From Mangrovimonas yunxiaonensis (lineage in GTDB: Bacteria > Bacteroidota > Bacteroidia > Flavobacteriales > Flavobacteriaceae): DNA of 64,000 nt. The stretch lies in NCBI RefSeq assembly GCF_000733475.1, contig NZ_JPFK01000009.1:62001-126000 (forward strand), in the 5' to 3' direction. Both the position numbers and the translations under genes were made by a program. Shown here one piece after another: positions 16,436 to 25,656 of the stretch. Each line of letters opens with the position of its first letter. Position 1 is the stretch's first letter. Below the pieces are notes generated by a model, which did not search any database, was not told the DNA's origin, and was given only the letters and a program-made list of their open reading frames with translations.

Positions 16436-17533
16436 TTAATTGGTTTTATTTAATTCTGCTTTTTTATAATCGGTATAGCCTTTTTCGCCTTGCGTGTAAA
16501 AGGTATCGTTATCCCATTTGGTTAGTGGAATACCATGCTGAAACTTTTCAACTAAGTCTGGATTAGATATAAATGGTTTACCAAAAGCTACCAAATCGGC
16601 TAAACCATCAGCTATAATTTTATTTCCAGATTCTTGAGTAAATCCAGCATTAATCATTAATGTACCATTATATAGTGGTCTAAAATGCTCTGCTATATTG
16701 GTTACAGCATGAGGCACATTAGAAACATCGGTAAACGGTTCAGATAAATGCACATACGCTAGATTGTAATTATTTAATCTTTTAATGATGTATTCGAAGG
16801 TTGGTATCGTTTCTTCATCAACGGTTATTCCAAATAACCCATGTAAAGAAGGATTAAATCTTACGCCAATTTTATCTTCTGGCACAACTTGCTTGACAGC
16901 CTCTAAAACCTCAAAAAAGAATCGACTTTTATTTTCGGTATTTCCACCATATTCATCTGTTCTTGTATTAGAACAATTACTAAAAAATTGATGAAATAAA
17001 TACCCATTTGATGAGTGAATTTCTACACCATCAAACCCAGCTTCCATGGCATTAGCTGCTGCATTTTTAAAATCGGCTACGGTTTGCTTAATATCCTCCT
17101 TTGTCATTTCACGAGGCGTTACAGTGTCTTTAAATCCGTTAGGGGTAAATGATTGTGCCTTAGGATTGATTGCTGATGGAGCTAATGGAAGTTCGCCATT
17201 ATGAAAATCGGGATGCGATATGCGGCCAACATGCCATAATTGAATATAGATTTTACCACCTTTGTCATGCACGCGTTGGGTAACGTTTTTCCAGCCTTCA
17301 ACTTGAGCTTTACTGTGTATTCCAGGTGTAAAAATGTAACCAACAGCCTGTTTAGAAACTTGCGAACCTTCTGTAATAATTAGTCCTGCTGATGCTCTTT
17401 GCTCATAATACAACGCATGCATTTCTACTGGTTTTCTTTGCTCGTTATCGGCACGACTTCTCGTCATAGGCGCCATAACAATTCGGTTTTTTAGGGCTAG
17501 TTTGTGATAAGGTTTTAATAGTGATTGTGACAT
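16436..17533 (-). CDS. Alkene reductase of the Old Yellow Enzyme family (NemA-like)
   Basis: From the ATG at 17533 the protein has 365 residues, the family length. The frame is open 41 residues further, but that extension has no homology and covers the promoter. It has the FMN barrel start LKNRIVMAPMTRSRA, the substrate His pair in QLWHVGRISHP, EAGFDGVEIHSSNGYLFHQF and the flavin-phosphate region INAGFTQESGNKI. OYEs reduce alpha,beta-unsaturated carbonyls and nitrate esters with NAD(P)H. It leads the operon and lies downstream of a Crp/Fnr-type site. Confidence 0.92.
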   Translation of the reverse strand: MSQSLLKPYHKLALKNRIVMAPMTRSRADNEQRKPVEMHALYYEQRASAGLIITEGSQVSKQAVGYIFTPGIHSKAQVEGWKNVTQRVHDKGGKIYIQLWHVGRISHPDFHNGELPLAPSAINPKAQSFTPNGFKDTVTPREMTKEDIKQTVADFKNAAANAMEAGFDGVEIHSSNGYLFHQFFSNCSNTRTDEYGGNTENKSRFFFEVLEAVKQVVPEDKIGVRFNPSLHGLFGITVDEETIPTFEYIIKRLNNYNLAYVHLSEPFTDVSNVPHAVTNIAEHFRPLYNGTLMINAGFTQESGNKIIADGLADLVAFGKPFISNPDLVEKFQHGIPLTKWDNDTFYTQGEKGYTDYKKAELNKTN

Positions 17534-17640
17534 TAGTTTAATTTTATGCTTAGGGATTTTAATTGTCTTTAAGATACTACATTTAGCCATTACTAAAACA
17601 TCTTTTAGCTGTCTTTTCATTGTACCAAGACAATGGTATA

Positions 17641-17684
17641 CAAAAATAAGGGACATAAATTAGAATATAATTGACCTAAATCAA
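17641..17684 (-). promoter_or_regulatory. Candidate Crp/Fnr-type site plus -7 box upstream of the OYE operon
   Basis: TTGACCTAAATCAA (17671-17684) fits TTGAY-N4-ATCAA with both half-sites. On the minus strand TATTTTTG (17648-17641) is an exact TAnnTTTG box. The centres are 33 bp apart, as upstream of the pirin operon. The site lies 11 bp beyond the stop codon of the adjacent Crp/Fnr gene and about 140 bp before the OYE start. Confidence 0.65.
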
Positions 17685-17695
17685 TTCACAAAATT

Positions 17696-18271
17696 TTAAC
17701 CTTTAAGTTGCCTGCGCACCCTACTCAGGCTTTCGGCAGACATTCCCAAATAGTTGGCTATGTAATAATTAGGCACCCTATCTTGAATGGTAGGGTAAAG
17801 TTCGCAAAACTCCTGATAACGCGCTTTTGCTGAGTTATGTAAGGTAGACAAAATACGCTTTCGCTGGGCAACAAAGGCATTGGTAACCAGAACACGGAAG
17901 TAACGTTCAAAAATAGGTGCTTCAATTAAAAGTTGATTAAAGTGTTTTTTACTTAGCGCAAATAAAGTCGCATCTTCTATAGCTTGAATATATAACTTGG
18001 ACGGAGTATTATTAAAATAAGCATCGAAATCGCCTATCCACCAGTCTTCAATAGCAAACTGTACAATGTGTTTATTGCCTTTGGTATCTAAATAATATGC
18101 AATTAAACACCCCTTTACAACAAAGTATTCGTTATGAATAAAGGTCTCTGGCTTTAATAAAAACGCCTTTTTTTGAATGTTAATAGGTGCTAACCTAGAG
18201 GTGAAGGCTTGTAGTTCCTCTGTCGAGGTTTTTACATAATTAGCTATATGCTTTTCAATGCTTTGATACAT
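17696..18271 (-). CDS. Crp/Fnr-family transcriptional regulator
   Basis: The 191-residue protein has a cupin-like sensor domain, a dimer helix and a winged helix. The recognition helix (NYLGMSAESLSRVRR) contains E180-x-x-S183-R184 and is almost the same as that of the regulator at 11969 (SYLGITPESLSRVRK). The sensor domain lacks the canonical cAMP-binding residues and any cysteine cluster, and has Trp residues in the phosphate-cassette region (EDWWIGDF). It is followed directly by the OYE operon, which it probably activates through the site at 17671-17684. Confidence 0.88.
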   Translation of the reverse strand: MYQSIEKHIANYVKTSTEELQAFTSRLAPINIQKKAFLLKPETFIHNEYFVVKGCLIAYYLDTKGNKHIVQFAIEDWWIGDFDAYFNNTPSKLYIQAIEDATLFALSKKHFNQLLIEAPIFERYFRVLVTNAFVAQRKRILSTLHNSAKARYQEFCELYPTIQDRVPNYYIANYLGMSAESLSRVRRQLKG

Positions 18272-18321
18272 GATTGTTTTTAAATACAGAAGTATTATCG
18301 TATAAGGTAAATATACATATT

Positions 18322-18354
18322 AAAAAAACGACGCATAGAAATACGTCGTTTTTT
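18322..18354 (-). terminator. Terminator of the M16 peptidase gene
   Basis: AAAAAACGACG and CGTCGTTTTTT flank a 10-nt loop, 21 bp after the M16 stop codon. Confidence 0.85.
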
Positions 18355-18375
18355 ACAGATTTTATTTTATTAGTG

Positions 18376-21210
18376 CTATTCTACTTCATTGCCGTGAATA
18401 TCTAATTCTACCATAGGCTTACCTAACTTTTTAACTTCCTGCCATTGCGATTCTTTATCCCCTACTACCACATAAAGCATGTCCTTTTCTTGTAAGTATT
18501 TATTAATCATGTTATGATAGTCGTTTAACGACATGGCTACCAATTCATTTTGATCTTGCTTTACAAAATCTATAGGTTTATTGTACTTACTAATATCTTG
18601 TAGCATGCCAAGTTTTGCGCCAAGACTTTCGAAAGCTCTCGTATTTCCTTTAAGGAGCTTGTCTTGGGTTATTTTTACTTCATCTGCTCCAAAATTACTA
18701 GCATAATTAGTTACCATATCTTGTATAATTTCTAAAGATGCCAAGGTAGCATTTGTTCTAACGCTGGAGTTAATGTAAAACGGCCCTACTTCTTTACTTT
18801 TTCGTACACCAGAGTAAGCGCCATAAGTATACCCTTTTTCTATACGCAATGTTTGAAATAGACGTCCGCTTGAACCACCACCTAAAATTTCGTTAGCAAA
18901 TGCTAAATTATTGGCCTCTGGATTGGTTTCCGACAAGGCCAATTTACCAACATATAATACCGATTGTTTAGCCCCTGGAACATTAACAAAATATACGGTG
19001 TTTGTTTTAGGTGTTTCTGGCAAACTATATTGTGGTTGTTCTGGTTGTGGTGTATTCCAATCGTTTAATATACTCGCTATATCCATGACTTGAGACTGGC
19101 TTAAATCGCCTGCTACGTGCAAGTTTGCGCCTTTTGGAGATAGATTACTGTAAAACGCTTTAAGATCATCTATTGTGATGCTTTTAACGGTTTCTAAGGT
19201 TCCTGAGGTTGGTACACCAAAGCCGTGATTGTTGCCATAAAGTAATTTTGCATAAACGTTATAAGCAATTCGCCTTGGGTTAGATTCGCTATCTTTTAAA
19301 CTAGTTTCTATGGCCTGCTTTAAACGCTTAAACTCTTTAGTATCCCAACGAGGTTCTAAAATAATTTCTTTAACCAAACGCATGGTTTCATTAAAATTTT
19401 TAGCCAAACAAGACCCTGAGATGTGCATGTCTTCTGAAGCTGTATACATGCTAATATTGGCGCCTAAAAGCCCAATAGCTTCTTCTAATTCGGCAGGTGT
19501 TTTATTGGCTGTTCCCTCCATCATAAGGTCGGTAAATAAGTTAGCGACACCAGATTTCCCTTCTGGATCCATTAAATGTCCTCCAGGAATGGTAATATCG
19601 AACTGTATTAAAGGCACCTCATTATTTTCAATACCATAAACGGTTAAGCCATTTTGTAAATTTCCTCGATAAACTTCTGGCGCTTCAAACAATGGTAACT
19701 CTCCAAAAGGGGGTTCGCTTCTATCGTATTTAGATGGTGTTTTTTCGTATTCGGCTTCTTCGCCTTGGCTAACTTCTTCACTCGCGACATCTTGTTTTAC
19801 TTCTTCAATCCATACTTCGGCTTTATCAGCATCTGTTACCGCCAATTCTAATTGTCCTTTAGGAACAACACTTGTCATAACATAATTTGCATTTTTTATA
19901 TACGTATTATACACGCGCATAATATCTTCTGATGTAACTGCTTGGGTAAGTTTTGCGGTTTGCGTAATATAACTAGGATCGCCATTAAACTCGTTGTCTT
20001 GAGCTAATTGAAAAGCCTTATTTAATACAGTACTTACACCGCGATATAGATTTGTTTCTAATTCGGCTTTAATACGTTTTAAGTCTTTTTCGCTAACGCC
20101 TTGTTCTTCAAAACGTGTTAATCCTTCATTTATAGCTAGTTTTACACTATCTAAATCGGTCCCAGCATTAGCGCGTACTCTAAACACAAACTCTCCTGCC
20201 AATTCGCTACTGCTTTGATAAGTGCTAACATCAGGCGTTAGTTTTTGCTCTTCAACAAGCACTTGATATAACGGTGCTTTTTTGCTGCCGCTTAATAAAT
20301 TACCAAGAATTTGCAAGGCATAAGTGTCTTTATGATACTCTTCTACAGTAGGGATTACCATACGCAATTCTGGCAGTTTTGCAAAGTCATCTTCAAAGTA
20401 TAATGATTTTGTTTTATTTAAAGTTACGGGCATGGGTTGTAATGGCTCGACATCTGGTCCTCTTCTAATTTCACCAAACCACTGCGCTACTTTTTGTTTT
20501 GTTTCGGCTACATCTATATCTCCTGCTATTACTAATGTCGCATTTGCAGCACCATAATATTGGTTGTAGAATTCCTTAACATCATCTATTGTAGCTGCCT
20601 GCAAATCTGGCAACTGCCCAATAACCGTCCAGTTATAAGGATGCCCTTCTGGATATAGATTTTTACGAATAATTTCATCGGTATAACCATAAGGTGCATT
20701 ATCTACACGTTGGCGTTTTTCATTTTTAACCACTTGTTTTTCTCTTTCTAGAGCTGCTTTAGTAACGGTGTTTATCATATAACCAAAACGATCGGAATCG
20801 ATCCACATAATTTTATCGAAAGCATCTTTTGGTACCACTTCGTAATATACAGTCCCATCGTTCCAGGTGCCTCCATTTCGGCTTCCTCCCCATTCTGGAA
20901 TCATTTTTCTATTGGCACCACGAGGCACATTTTCAGAATCGTTAAAACTCATGTGCTCAAAAAAGTGCGCAAATCCTGTTCGCCCAGGTTTTTCTCTATT
21001 AGACCCCACATGCATCATAGTAGCCACGGCTACAATAGGGTCGCTATGGTCTTGGTGTAAGATAACTTCTAGGCCATTGTCTAGAGTGAACTTTTCATAA
21101 TTAATTTTGAATTCTGTTGGTTTTACTCCCGTCACGTCTTTTTGTATTTTTTCTTTACATGAAACTAAAGATACAACAAGTAATACGAGCGATAATTTAA
21201 TGTATTTCAT
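18376..21210 (-). CDS. M16-family zinc metallopeptidase, two-domain lipoprotein
   Basis: The 944-residue protein has a lipobox (Cys 18) and two M16 halves. The first half carries the inverted zinc motif H82-F-F-E85-H86 in GFAHFFEHMSF, and a downstream Glu in REKQVVKNEKRQ. The second half, from about residue 500, has the M16_C-type ILGGGSSGRLFQTLRIEKGYTYGAYS but no zinc motif. This is the usual one-active, one-inactive pitrilysin-like pairing. It probably degrades peptides in the periplasm. It is monocistronic, with a terminator behind it. Confidence 0.93.
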   Translation of the reverse strand: MKYIKLSLVLLVVSLVSCKEKIQKDVTGVKPTEFKINYEKFTLDNGLEVILHQDHSDPIVAVATMMHVGSNREKPGRTGFAHFFEHMSFNDSENVPRGANRKMIPEWGGSRNGGTWNDGTVYYEVVPKDAFDKIMWIDSDRFGYMINTVTKAALEREKQVVKNEKRQRVDNAPYGYTDEIIRKNLYPEGHPYNWTVIGQLPDLQAATIDDVKEFYNQYYGAANATLVIAGDIDVAETKQKVAQWFGEIRRGPDVEPLQPMPVTLNKTKSLYFEDDFAKLPELRMVIPTVEEYHKDTYALQILGNLLSGSKKAPLYQVLVEEQKLTPDVSTYQSSSELAGEFVFRVRANAGTDLDSVKLAINEGLTRFEEQGVSEKDLKRIKAELETNLYRGVSTVLNKAFQLAQDNEFNGDPSYITQTAKLTQAVTSEDIMRVYNTYIKNANYVMTSVVPKGQLELAVTDADKAEVWIEEVKQDVASEEVSQGEEAEYEKTPSKYDRSEPPFGELPLFEAPEVYRGNLQNGLTVYGIENNEVPLIQFDITIPGGHLMDPEGKSGVANLFTDLMMEGTANKTPAELEEAIGLLGANISMYTASEDMHISGSCLAKNFNETMRLVKEIILEPRWDTKEFKRLKQAIETSLKDSESNPRRIAYNVYAKLLYGNNHGFGVPTSGTLETVKSITIDDLKAFYSNLSPKGANLHVAGDLSQSQVMDIASILNDWNTPQPEQPQYSLPETPKTNTVYFVNVPGAKQSVLYVGKLALSETNPEANNLAFANEILGGGSSGRLFQTLRIEKGYTYGAYSGVRKSKEVGPFYINSSVRTNATLASLEIIQDMVTNYASNFGADEVKITQDKLLKGNTRAFESLGAKLGMLQDISKYNKPIDFVKQDQNELVAMSLNDYHNMINKYLQEKDMLYVVVGDKESQWQEVKKLGKPMVELDIHGNEVE

Positions 21211-21345
21211 TGATGTTAATTTGTTAATCTAGCTAAAAGTACGTATAAATGATTAAGCATAACTTTAATGTAAAGTTAAAATTGCTTTTAGCAGTGTTCT
21301 TAAGTTTTTTAGGTTGTATTTTTGTAGGTTGAAAACCAAATTTAA

Positions 21346-21654
21346 ATGAAACTACTTTTAAACACCTTCCGCATTGTAGCCTTACTAGAAGGCCTATCGT
21401 ACATCTTATTGTTATTTATAGCAGTCCCCATAAAATATTTTGGTCAGGATCCGCAATACGTAAAGCTTCTAGGCATGCCACACGGTTTGCTTTTTGTAGG
21501 ATACATTGTATTAGCCGTTTTAATAGGAAAAGAATTAAAATGGTCTACCAAAACATTTACGGTGGTATTTTTGGCTTCAATCCTGCCTTTTGCTACCTTT
21601 TATGTAGACCAAAAAATCCTTAAAAAAACCATTCCTGTAAATGCAGCATCTTAA
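21346..21654 (+). CDS. DUF3817 membrane protein
   Basis: The 102-residue protein starts NTFRIVALLEGLSYILLLF and contains KLLGMPHGLLFVGYIVLA, the features of DUF3817, with three predicted membrane segments. The function is unknown. Its last 14 bp overlap the start of the MscS-type gene, so the two are translationally coupled. Confidence 0.8.
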   Translation: MKLLLNTFRIVALLEGLSYILLLFIAVPIKYFGQDPQYVKLLGMPHGLLFVGYIVLAVLIGKELKWSTKTFTVVFLASILPFATFYVDQKILKKTIPVNAAS

Positions 21655-22888
21655 AGACTTTTTTTATAACCTTTTTGTAGAATCAGGCCTTTCCGAAACC
21701 GTTTCCAGCTACTTGAACATGTTGGTGTTGGCAGCGCTTTTATTAATCGTACTGTTTATCGCCGATTTAATCGCGCGAAAAATTTTGGTAAGGGCATTTC
21801 ATTCGTTTGCAGGGCGGTCTAAAACACACTTCGACGATCTTCTAGTGGAGCACAAAGCCCCAAATTACATAGCCCATTTGGTCCCTTTGTTAATCACGCT
21901 TGAATTGTTCCCTATAGTTTTTAGCGACTTCCCCAATTTTGAAGCACCTGTAGAGAAACTGATAAAAATTTACGGGATTTTACTGTTCATTTGGATTTTA
22001 AGAAGTGTTTTAAAAACCTTTGAAACCTATATTAAAACCATCCCTCGACTAAAGGACAAGCCCATAGACAGCTACATACAAGTAGTCATGCTCTTTATGT
22101 GGGTGGTTGGTGTAGGGTTTGCTTTTGTTGTAATTACCAACATTTCCATCTGGAAATTCTTTACCACCCTTGGGGCGGCTTCTGCTGTTTTACTATTAAT
22201 TTTTAAAGACACCATTTTAGGGTTTGTTGCCAGCATACAGGTTGCCGTTAACGACACCATTAGAATTGGCGATTGGATTACCATGGAAAAATATGGCGCC
22301 GATGGCGATGTGATTGAAATTAACCTATCGACCGTCCAGGTGCAAAATTTCGATAAGACCATCACCAACATTCCTACCTACGCCTTAATTTCCGATGCCT
22401 TTAAAAACTGGCGCGGCATGAGCCAATCTGGTGGGCGCCGCATTAAGCGCTCTATCGTTATTAAAGCGAGTAGCGTTTGCTATTTAAGCGATGAACGTAT
22501 TGAAACCTTAAAAGGCATTCAGCTTATAAGCGATTATTTAACCGACAGGCAGTCTAGCATTAAGGAATTTAACCAAAAGCATAACATTGATAAATCGTTG
22601 TTGATTAACGGCAGAAACCTAACCAATTTGGGCGTTTTTAGAAAATACGTCCAATCGTATATCGAAAACCACCCGGCCATTAATAAGGACATGACCATTA
22701 TGATACGACAGTTGGCGCCATCAAGCCAAGGTATTCCTTTAGAAATATACGCCTTTAGTAGCGATAAACGATGGGAAAATTACGAGTACATTATCGCCGA
22801 TATATTTGACCATTCGTTGGCTGCAGTCCCGTATTTCGACCTTAAGGTTTTCGAGCTTAGTATAGGCCCCGATCATGAAACCGCATAA
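21641..22888 (+). CDS. MscS-family mechanosensitive ion channel (YbdG-like)
   Basis: The 415-residue protein has about five membrane helices and then the MscS core. The pore helix region is FFTTLGAASAVLLLIFKDTILGFVASIQ. The beta domain follows with IGDWITMEKYGADGDVIEINLSTVQVQNFDKTITNIPTY. The long C-terminal cytoplasmic part is like E. coli YbdG. It should open under membrane tension at osmotic downshock. It overlaps the DUF3817 gene and ends at a strong terminator. Confidence 0.92.
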   Translation: MQHLKDFFYNLFVESGLSETVSSYLNMLVLAALLLIVLFIADLIARKILVRAFHSFAGRSKTHFDDLLVEHKAPNYIAHLVPLLITLELFPIVFSDFPNFEAPVEKLIKIYGILLFIWILRSVLKTFETYIKTIPRLKDKPIDSYIQVVMLFMWVVGVGFAFVVITNISIWKFFTTLGAASAVLLLIFKDTILGFVASIQVAVNDTIRIGDWITMEKYGADGDVIEINLSTVQVQNFDKTITNIPTYALISDAFKNWRGMSQSGGRRIKRSIVIKASSVCYLSDERIETLKGIQLISDYLTDRQSSIKEFNQKHNIDKSLLINGRNLTNLGVFRKYVQSYIENHPAINKDMTIMIRQLAPSSQGIPLEIYAFSSDKRWENYEYIIADIFDHSLAAVPYFDLKVFELSIGPDHETA

Positions 22889-22892
22889 AAAT

Positions 22893-22930
22893 ACCCCCAA
22901 AAAGTGCCTCACTTTTTGGGGGTGTTTTTT
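22893..22930. terminator. Bidirectional terminator between convergent MscS and OmpA genes
   Basis: CCCCCAAAAAGTG and CACTTTTTGGGGG form a 13-bp perfect stem around a CCT loop, with T-rich sequence on the plus side. Confidence 0.9.
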
Positions 22931-22947
22931 TGTATTTGCAATACCAT

Positions 22948-23649
22948 TTAATTGCTACCAGATTTCGCCTCTTCAATCATGGTTTCGTTTGGTACAATCG
23001 CAATGTTTACTCTACGGTTCTTAGCACGTCCTTCAACGGTACTGTTGTCGTATTTAGGCTGTGTTTCGCCAAACCAATTGGCTGTAAACCTCGATGCGCT
23101 TAACCCGTTTTGAATAAAATACCCCATAACAGCGTTGGCGCGGTTTTTAGACAGGTTCATGTTGTAGCCTGCATCGCCTGTGCTATCGGTATGCCCTACA
23201 ACCAACACATTGGTATCTGGGTACTCTTTAAACACATTAATCAGCTTATTTAAGGTTTGTTGCGAAGCGGCATTAATGTTATACTTTTCGGTATCGAAGT
23301 ATACCCCGCTATTCTCATCAAAAGTGACTACAATACCATGATCTACACGCTCTACTTGGGCACCTGGCACTTCTTCTTCTATACGTTGGGCCTGTTTGTC
23401 CATTTTATGACCAATAAGCACCCCAGCGCCACCGCCTACAACACCGCCTATTACAGCGCCTAGCTCGCCATTGCCGCCTTTACCTACATTGTTACCAATA
23501 ATGGCACCAATAATGGCACCACCGGCTGTTCCTATAACAGCACCTTTTTGTTTATTGTTTGCGTTTTTTGTCGCTTCGCAGCTTGTAACCCCTATAAAAA
23601 GGATTAAAGCCACCGCTATTGCAGCGTATTTAGTTACTATTGTTTTCAT
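22948..23649 (-). CDS. OmpA-family lipoprotein with glycine zipper
   Basis: The 233-residue protein has a lipobox (FIGVTSC), then a glycine-zipper segment (GGAIIGAIIGNNVGKGGNGELG) over about residues 40-80. The C-terminal OmpA domain shows VLVVGHTDSTGDAGYNMNLSKNRANAV and KNRRVNIAIVP. The layout is that of YiaD-like envelope proteins. It lies 2 bp after a lipocalin-like lipoprotein gene, so the two are likely made together. Confidence 0.9.
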   Translation of the reverse strand: MKTIVTKYAAIAVALILFIGVTSCEATKNANNKQKGAVIGTAGGAIIGAIIGNNVGKGGNGELGAVIGGVVGGGAGVLIGHKMDKQAQRIEEEVPGAQVERVDHGIVVTFDENSGVYFDTEKYNINAASQQTLNKLINVFKEYPDTNVLVVGHTDSTGDAGYNMNLSKNRANAVMGYFIQNGLSASRFTANWFGETQPKYDNSTVEGRAKNRRVNIAIVPNETMIEEAKSGSN

Positions 23650-23651
23650 GT

Positions 23652-24125
23652 CTATTCGTTGATTTTAGTAAAATTCATATAAATTGTAAAAGGACTACCG
23701 TCTAACATAACCGTTTGTTGCCATTGCATGTTGGTCTCGCTTAAATGAGCTAACTTAACACGGAAGCCTTTGTTGGTTTCAGATTTGTGCTTCTCGTTGG
23801 TGGGTTTCAATAGAAAATCGTACAACCCAGACGTTTTATCAACTTCATCAATTGTAAATACGAAATGTCGCTCACTACTGTCGCAATCCATACCGCTTAA
23901 GGTGTATATCCCAGTGTTGTTGTTAGGAATAAATCGCCAAGTACTAGCCTCGAAACAGGCTTTAGATGCGTCGTTAAACAAGGTTACGTTAAACTCGCCT
24001 CCTTCGCTATATGTGATTTCATTTAGGCTCCAATACCCTTTCATAACGCGTTTTGAAAGGCTTTTGGTCGAGCCACAAGAAACCAACACAACCGATAAGA
24101 GTAATAAGAAAAAAGATTTTTTCAT
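23652..24125 (-). CDS. Lipocalin-like lipoprotein
   Basis: The 157-residue protein has a signal peptide with lipobox (VVLVSCG) and a small beta-barrel-like domain. It starts GYWSLNEITYSEGG and has a Cys pair (KACFEASTWRF, GMDCDSSERHFVF) that may form a disulphide. This matches short Bacteroidota lipocalin-like proteins whose ligand is unknown. It precedes the OmpA gene by 2 bp. Confidence 0.7.
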   Translation of the reverse strand: MKKSFFLLLLSVVLVSCGSTKSLSKRVMKGYWSLNEITYSEGGEFNVTLFNDASKACFEASTWRFIPNNNTGIYTLSGMDCDSSERHFVFTIDEVDKTSGLYDFLLKPTNEKHKSETNKGFRVKLAHLSETNMQWQQTVMLDGSPFTIYMNFTKINE

Positions 24126-24202
24126 GGTGTGTGGTTTTAAGTTATTAACATTTTAATATACGAATTCCATTACAATTTTAGATGTTATTTATATGTTAAG
24201 AC

Positions 24203-24589
24203 TTAAGCTAACCGGTCCTTAACAAACTCTACCTGAGTCTTTCCATGAGGTGTTGGCAAGCCATCTTTACCCAAGTTTACCATAATAATCTTATCGATGG
24301 TCAAGATTGTTTCTCGGGTCATTTTATTTCTCGCCTCACACCTAATGGTTAGCGACGTTTTTCCAAAGTTAACAACCTCCATACCCAACTCGACAATATC
24401 GCCTTGCTTTGCCGAACTCATAAAGTTTATTTCCGACATGAATTTGGTGACAATGCGCTTATTCTCCAACTGAATAAGGGTGTACAAAGCGGCCTCTTCG
24501 TCTATCCATGCTAAAAGCCGACCACCAAACAAGGTGCCGTTTGGGTTTAGGTCTTCGGGTTTTACCCATTTGCGTGTGTGAAATCTCAT
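24203..24589 (-). CDS. Acyl-CoA thioesterase, hotdog fold
   Basis: The 128-residue protein has the YciA-like hotdog pattern. LNPNGTLFGGRLLAWIDEEAAL holds the catalytic region, and FMSSAKQGDIVELGMEVVNFGKTSLTIRCEARN follows. It should hydrolyse acyl-CoA to free acid and CoA in the cytosol. It is 2 bp downstream of the DUF72 gene. Confidence 0.88.
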   Translation of the reverse strand: MRFHTRKWVKPEDLNPNGTLFGGRLLAWIDEEAALYTLIQLENKRIVTKFMSEINFMSSAKQGDIVELGMEVVNFGKTSLTIRCEARNKMTRETILTIDKIIMVNLGKDGLPTPHGKTQVEFVKDRLA

Positions 24590-24591
24590 AG

Positions 24592-25479
24592 TTATAATAA
24601 TTTTCCTTGGTTATCGTTATTGGGGATGGTTAGGCTACAGCCCAACGCCTTGTTTAATTTTTTAATAAAATAGGCCGCTAGCAAGGGCGATTCTTTTTCG
24701 ATGTTTTGATGAATAAAAAAAGCCACTTCTTTCACGCCCTGCTCCTGCCACTGTACAATACGGGTTACCCACTCATCCAGCCGGGTATAATCCGATTCGT
24801 GATTGGCCCCTACATAACGCACAAAGGCTGTAGCGTTGGTTAAACGCATGTGCATTAAATCGCGCCTTCCAGCAGTATCAACAATAATATTAGCAATGTT
24901 GTTATCTTCCAATACGGTGTAAAGCTGCTTGGCAATAACGGGGTCGTTGTACCAATCGGTATGTCTAAATTCTATAGCCAAAGGAATTTCTTTAGGCCAA
25001 CTTTCTGCAAAGGCCACCACCCGATCAAAATCCTTAGGAGCAAAGTTGTTATGCAACTGCAAGAAAATGGTTCCTAGTTTTTCCTTTAGGTTAATAGCAT
25101 TGTACAGGTAGTTTTCTACAACCTCCTTTACATCGTTAAGCCGTTTCCAGTGGCTTATTTCTTGATTTAGCTTAGGGAAAAATTTAAACCCTTCAGGGGT
25201 TTTATTGTACCACTTTTCAAACTGTTCTGCTGGAAAAACTCTATAAAACGTCGCATTTAGCTCAATGCTGTTAAATTGTCTGGAATAGTATTCCAACTCG
25301 TCTTTTGTACCTCTTGGGTAAAAACCTTTTAAATCGGCGCGGTTCCATTTGGCACAACCTACATAAATTTTTGGAGGCGTATCGTCCTTTGTTTTAAGCA
25401 ACACTTTTTTGGTTGCCATATGGTCTTGTGGTAACGTAAAATCGATTGTTTCGGGCTGTTCTACACGTCCAAATTTCAT
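24592..25479 (-). CDS. DUF72 (YecE-like) protein
   Basis: From the ATG at 25479 the protein has 295 residues. A longer frame to 25539 adds 20 residues without homology. DUF72 features are IYVGCAKWNRADLKGFYPRGT, NSIELNATFYR, AIEFRHTDWY and the C-terminal AFFIHQNIEKESPLLA. The fold is a TIM-like barrel; the function is unknown. It forms a pair with the thioesterase gene. Confidence 0.85.
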   Translation of the reverse strand: MKFGRVEQPETIDFTLPQDHMATKKVLLKTKDDTPPKIYVGCAKWNRADLKGFYPRGTKDELEYYSRQFNSIELNATFYRVFPAEQFEKWYNKTPEGFKFFPKLNQEISHWKRLNDVKEVVENYLYNAINLKEKLGTIFLQLHNNFAPKDFDRVVAFAESWPKEIPLAIEFRHTDWYNDPVIAKQLYTVLEDNNIANIIVDTAGRRDLMHMRLTNATAFVRYVGANHESDYTRLDEWVTRIVQWQEQGVKEVAFFIHQNIEKESPLLAAYFIKKLNKALGCSLTIPNNDNQGKLL

Positions 25480-25656
25480 TGTAGCTGTTGTTTTATGTAA
25501 AGATACTCGATATTCTTTAGCTGTGCCAACAACGCGCATAATAAAGGTTTATGCCGCCATATTAAACCGCTATTGTTAATAACCTTGTTAACATCAATTT
25601 ACACAACGGTTTAGATGAAGCCCTCATCTTTTTAAATTTATTAAAAACTTCTAGAA

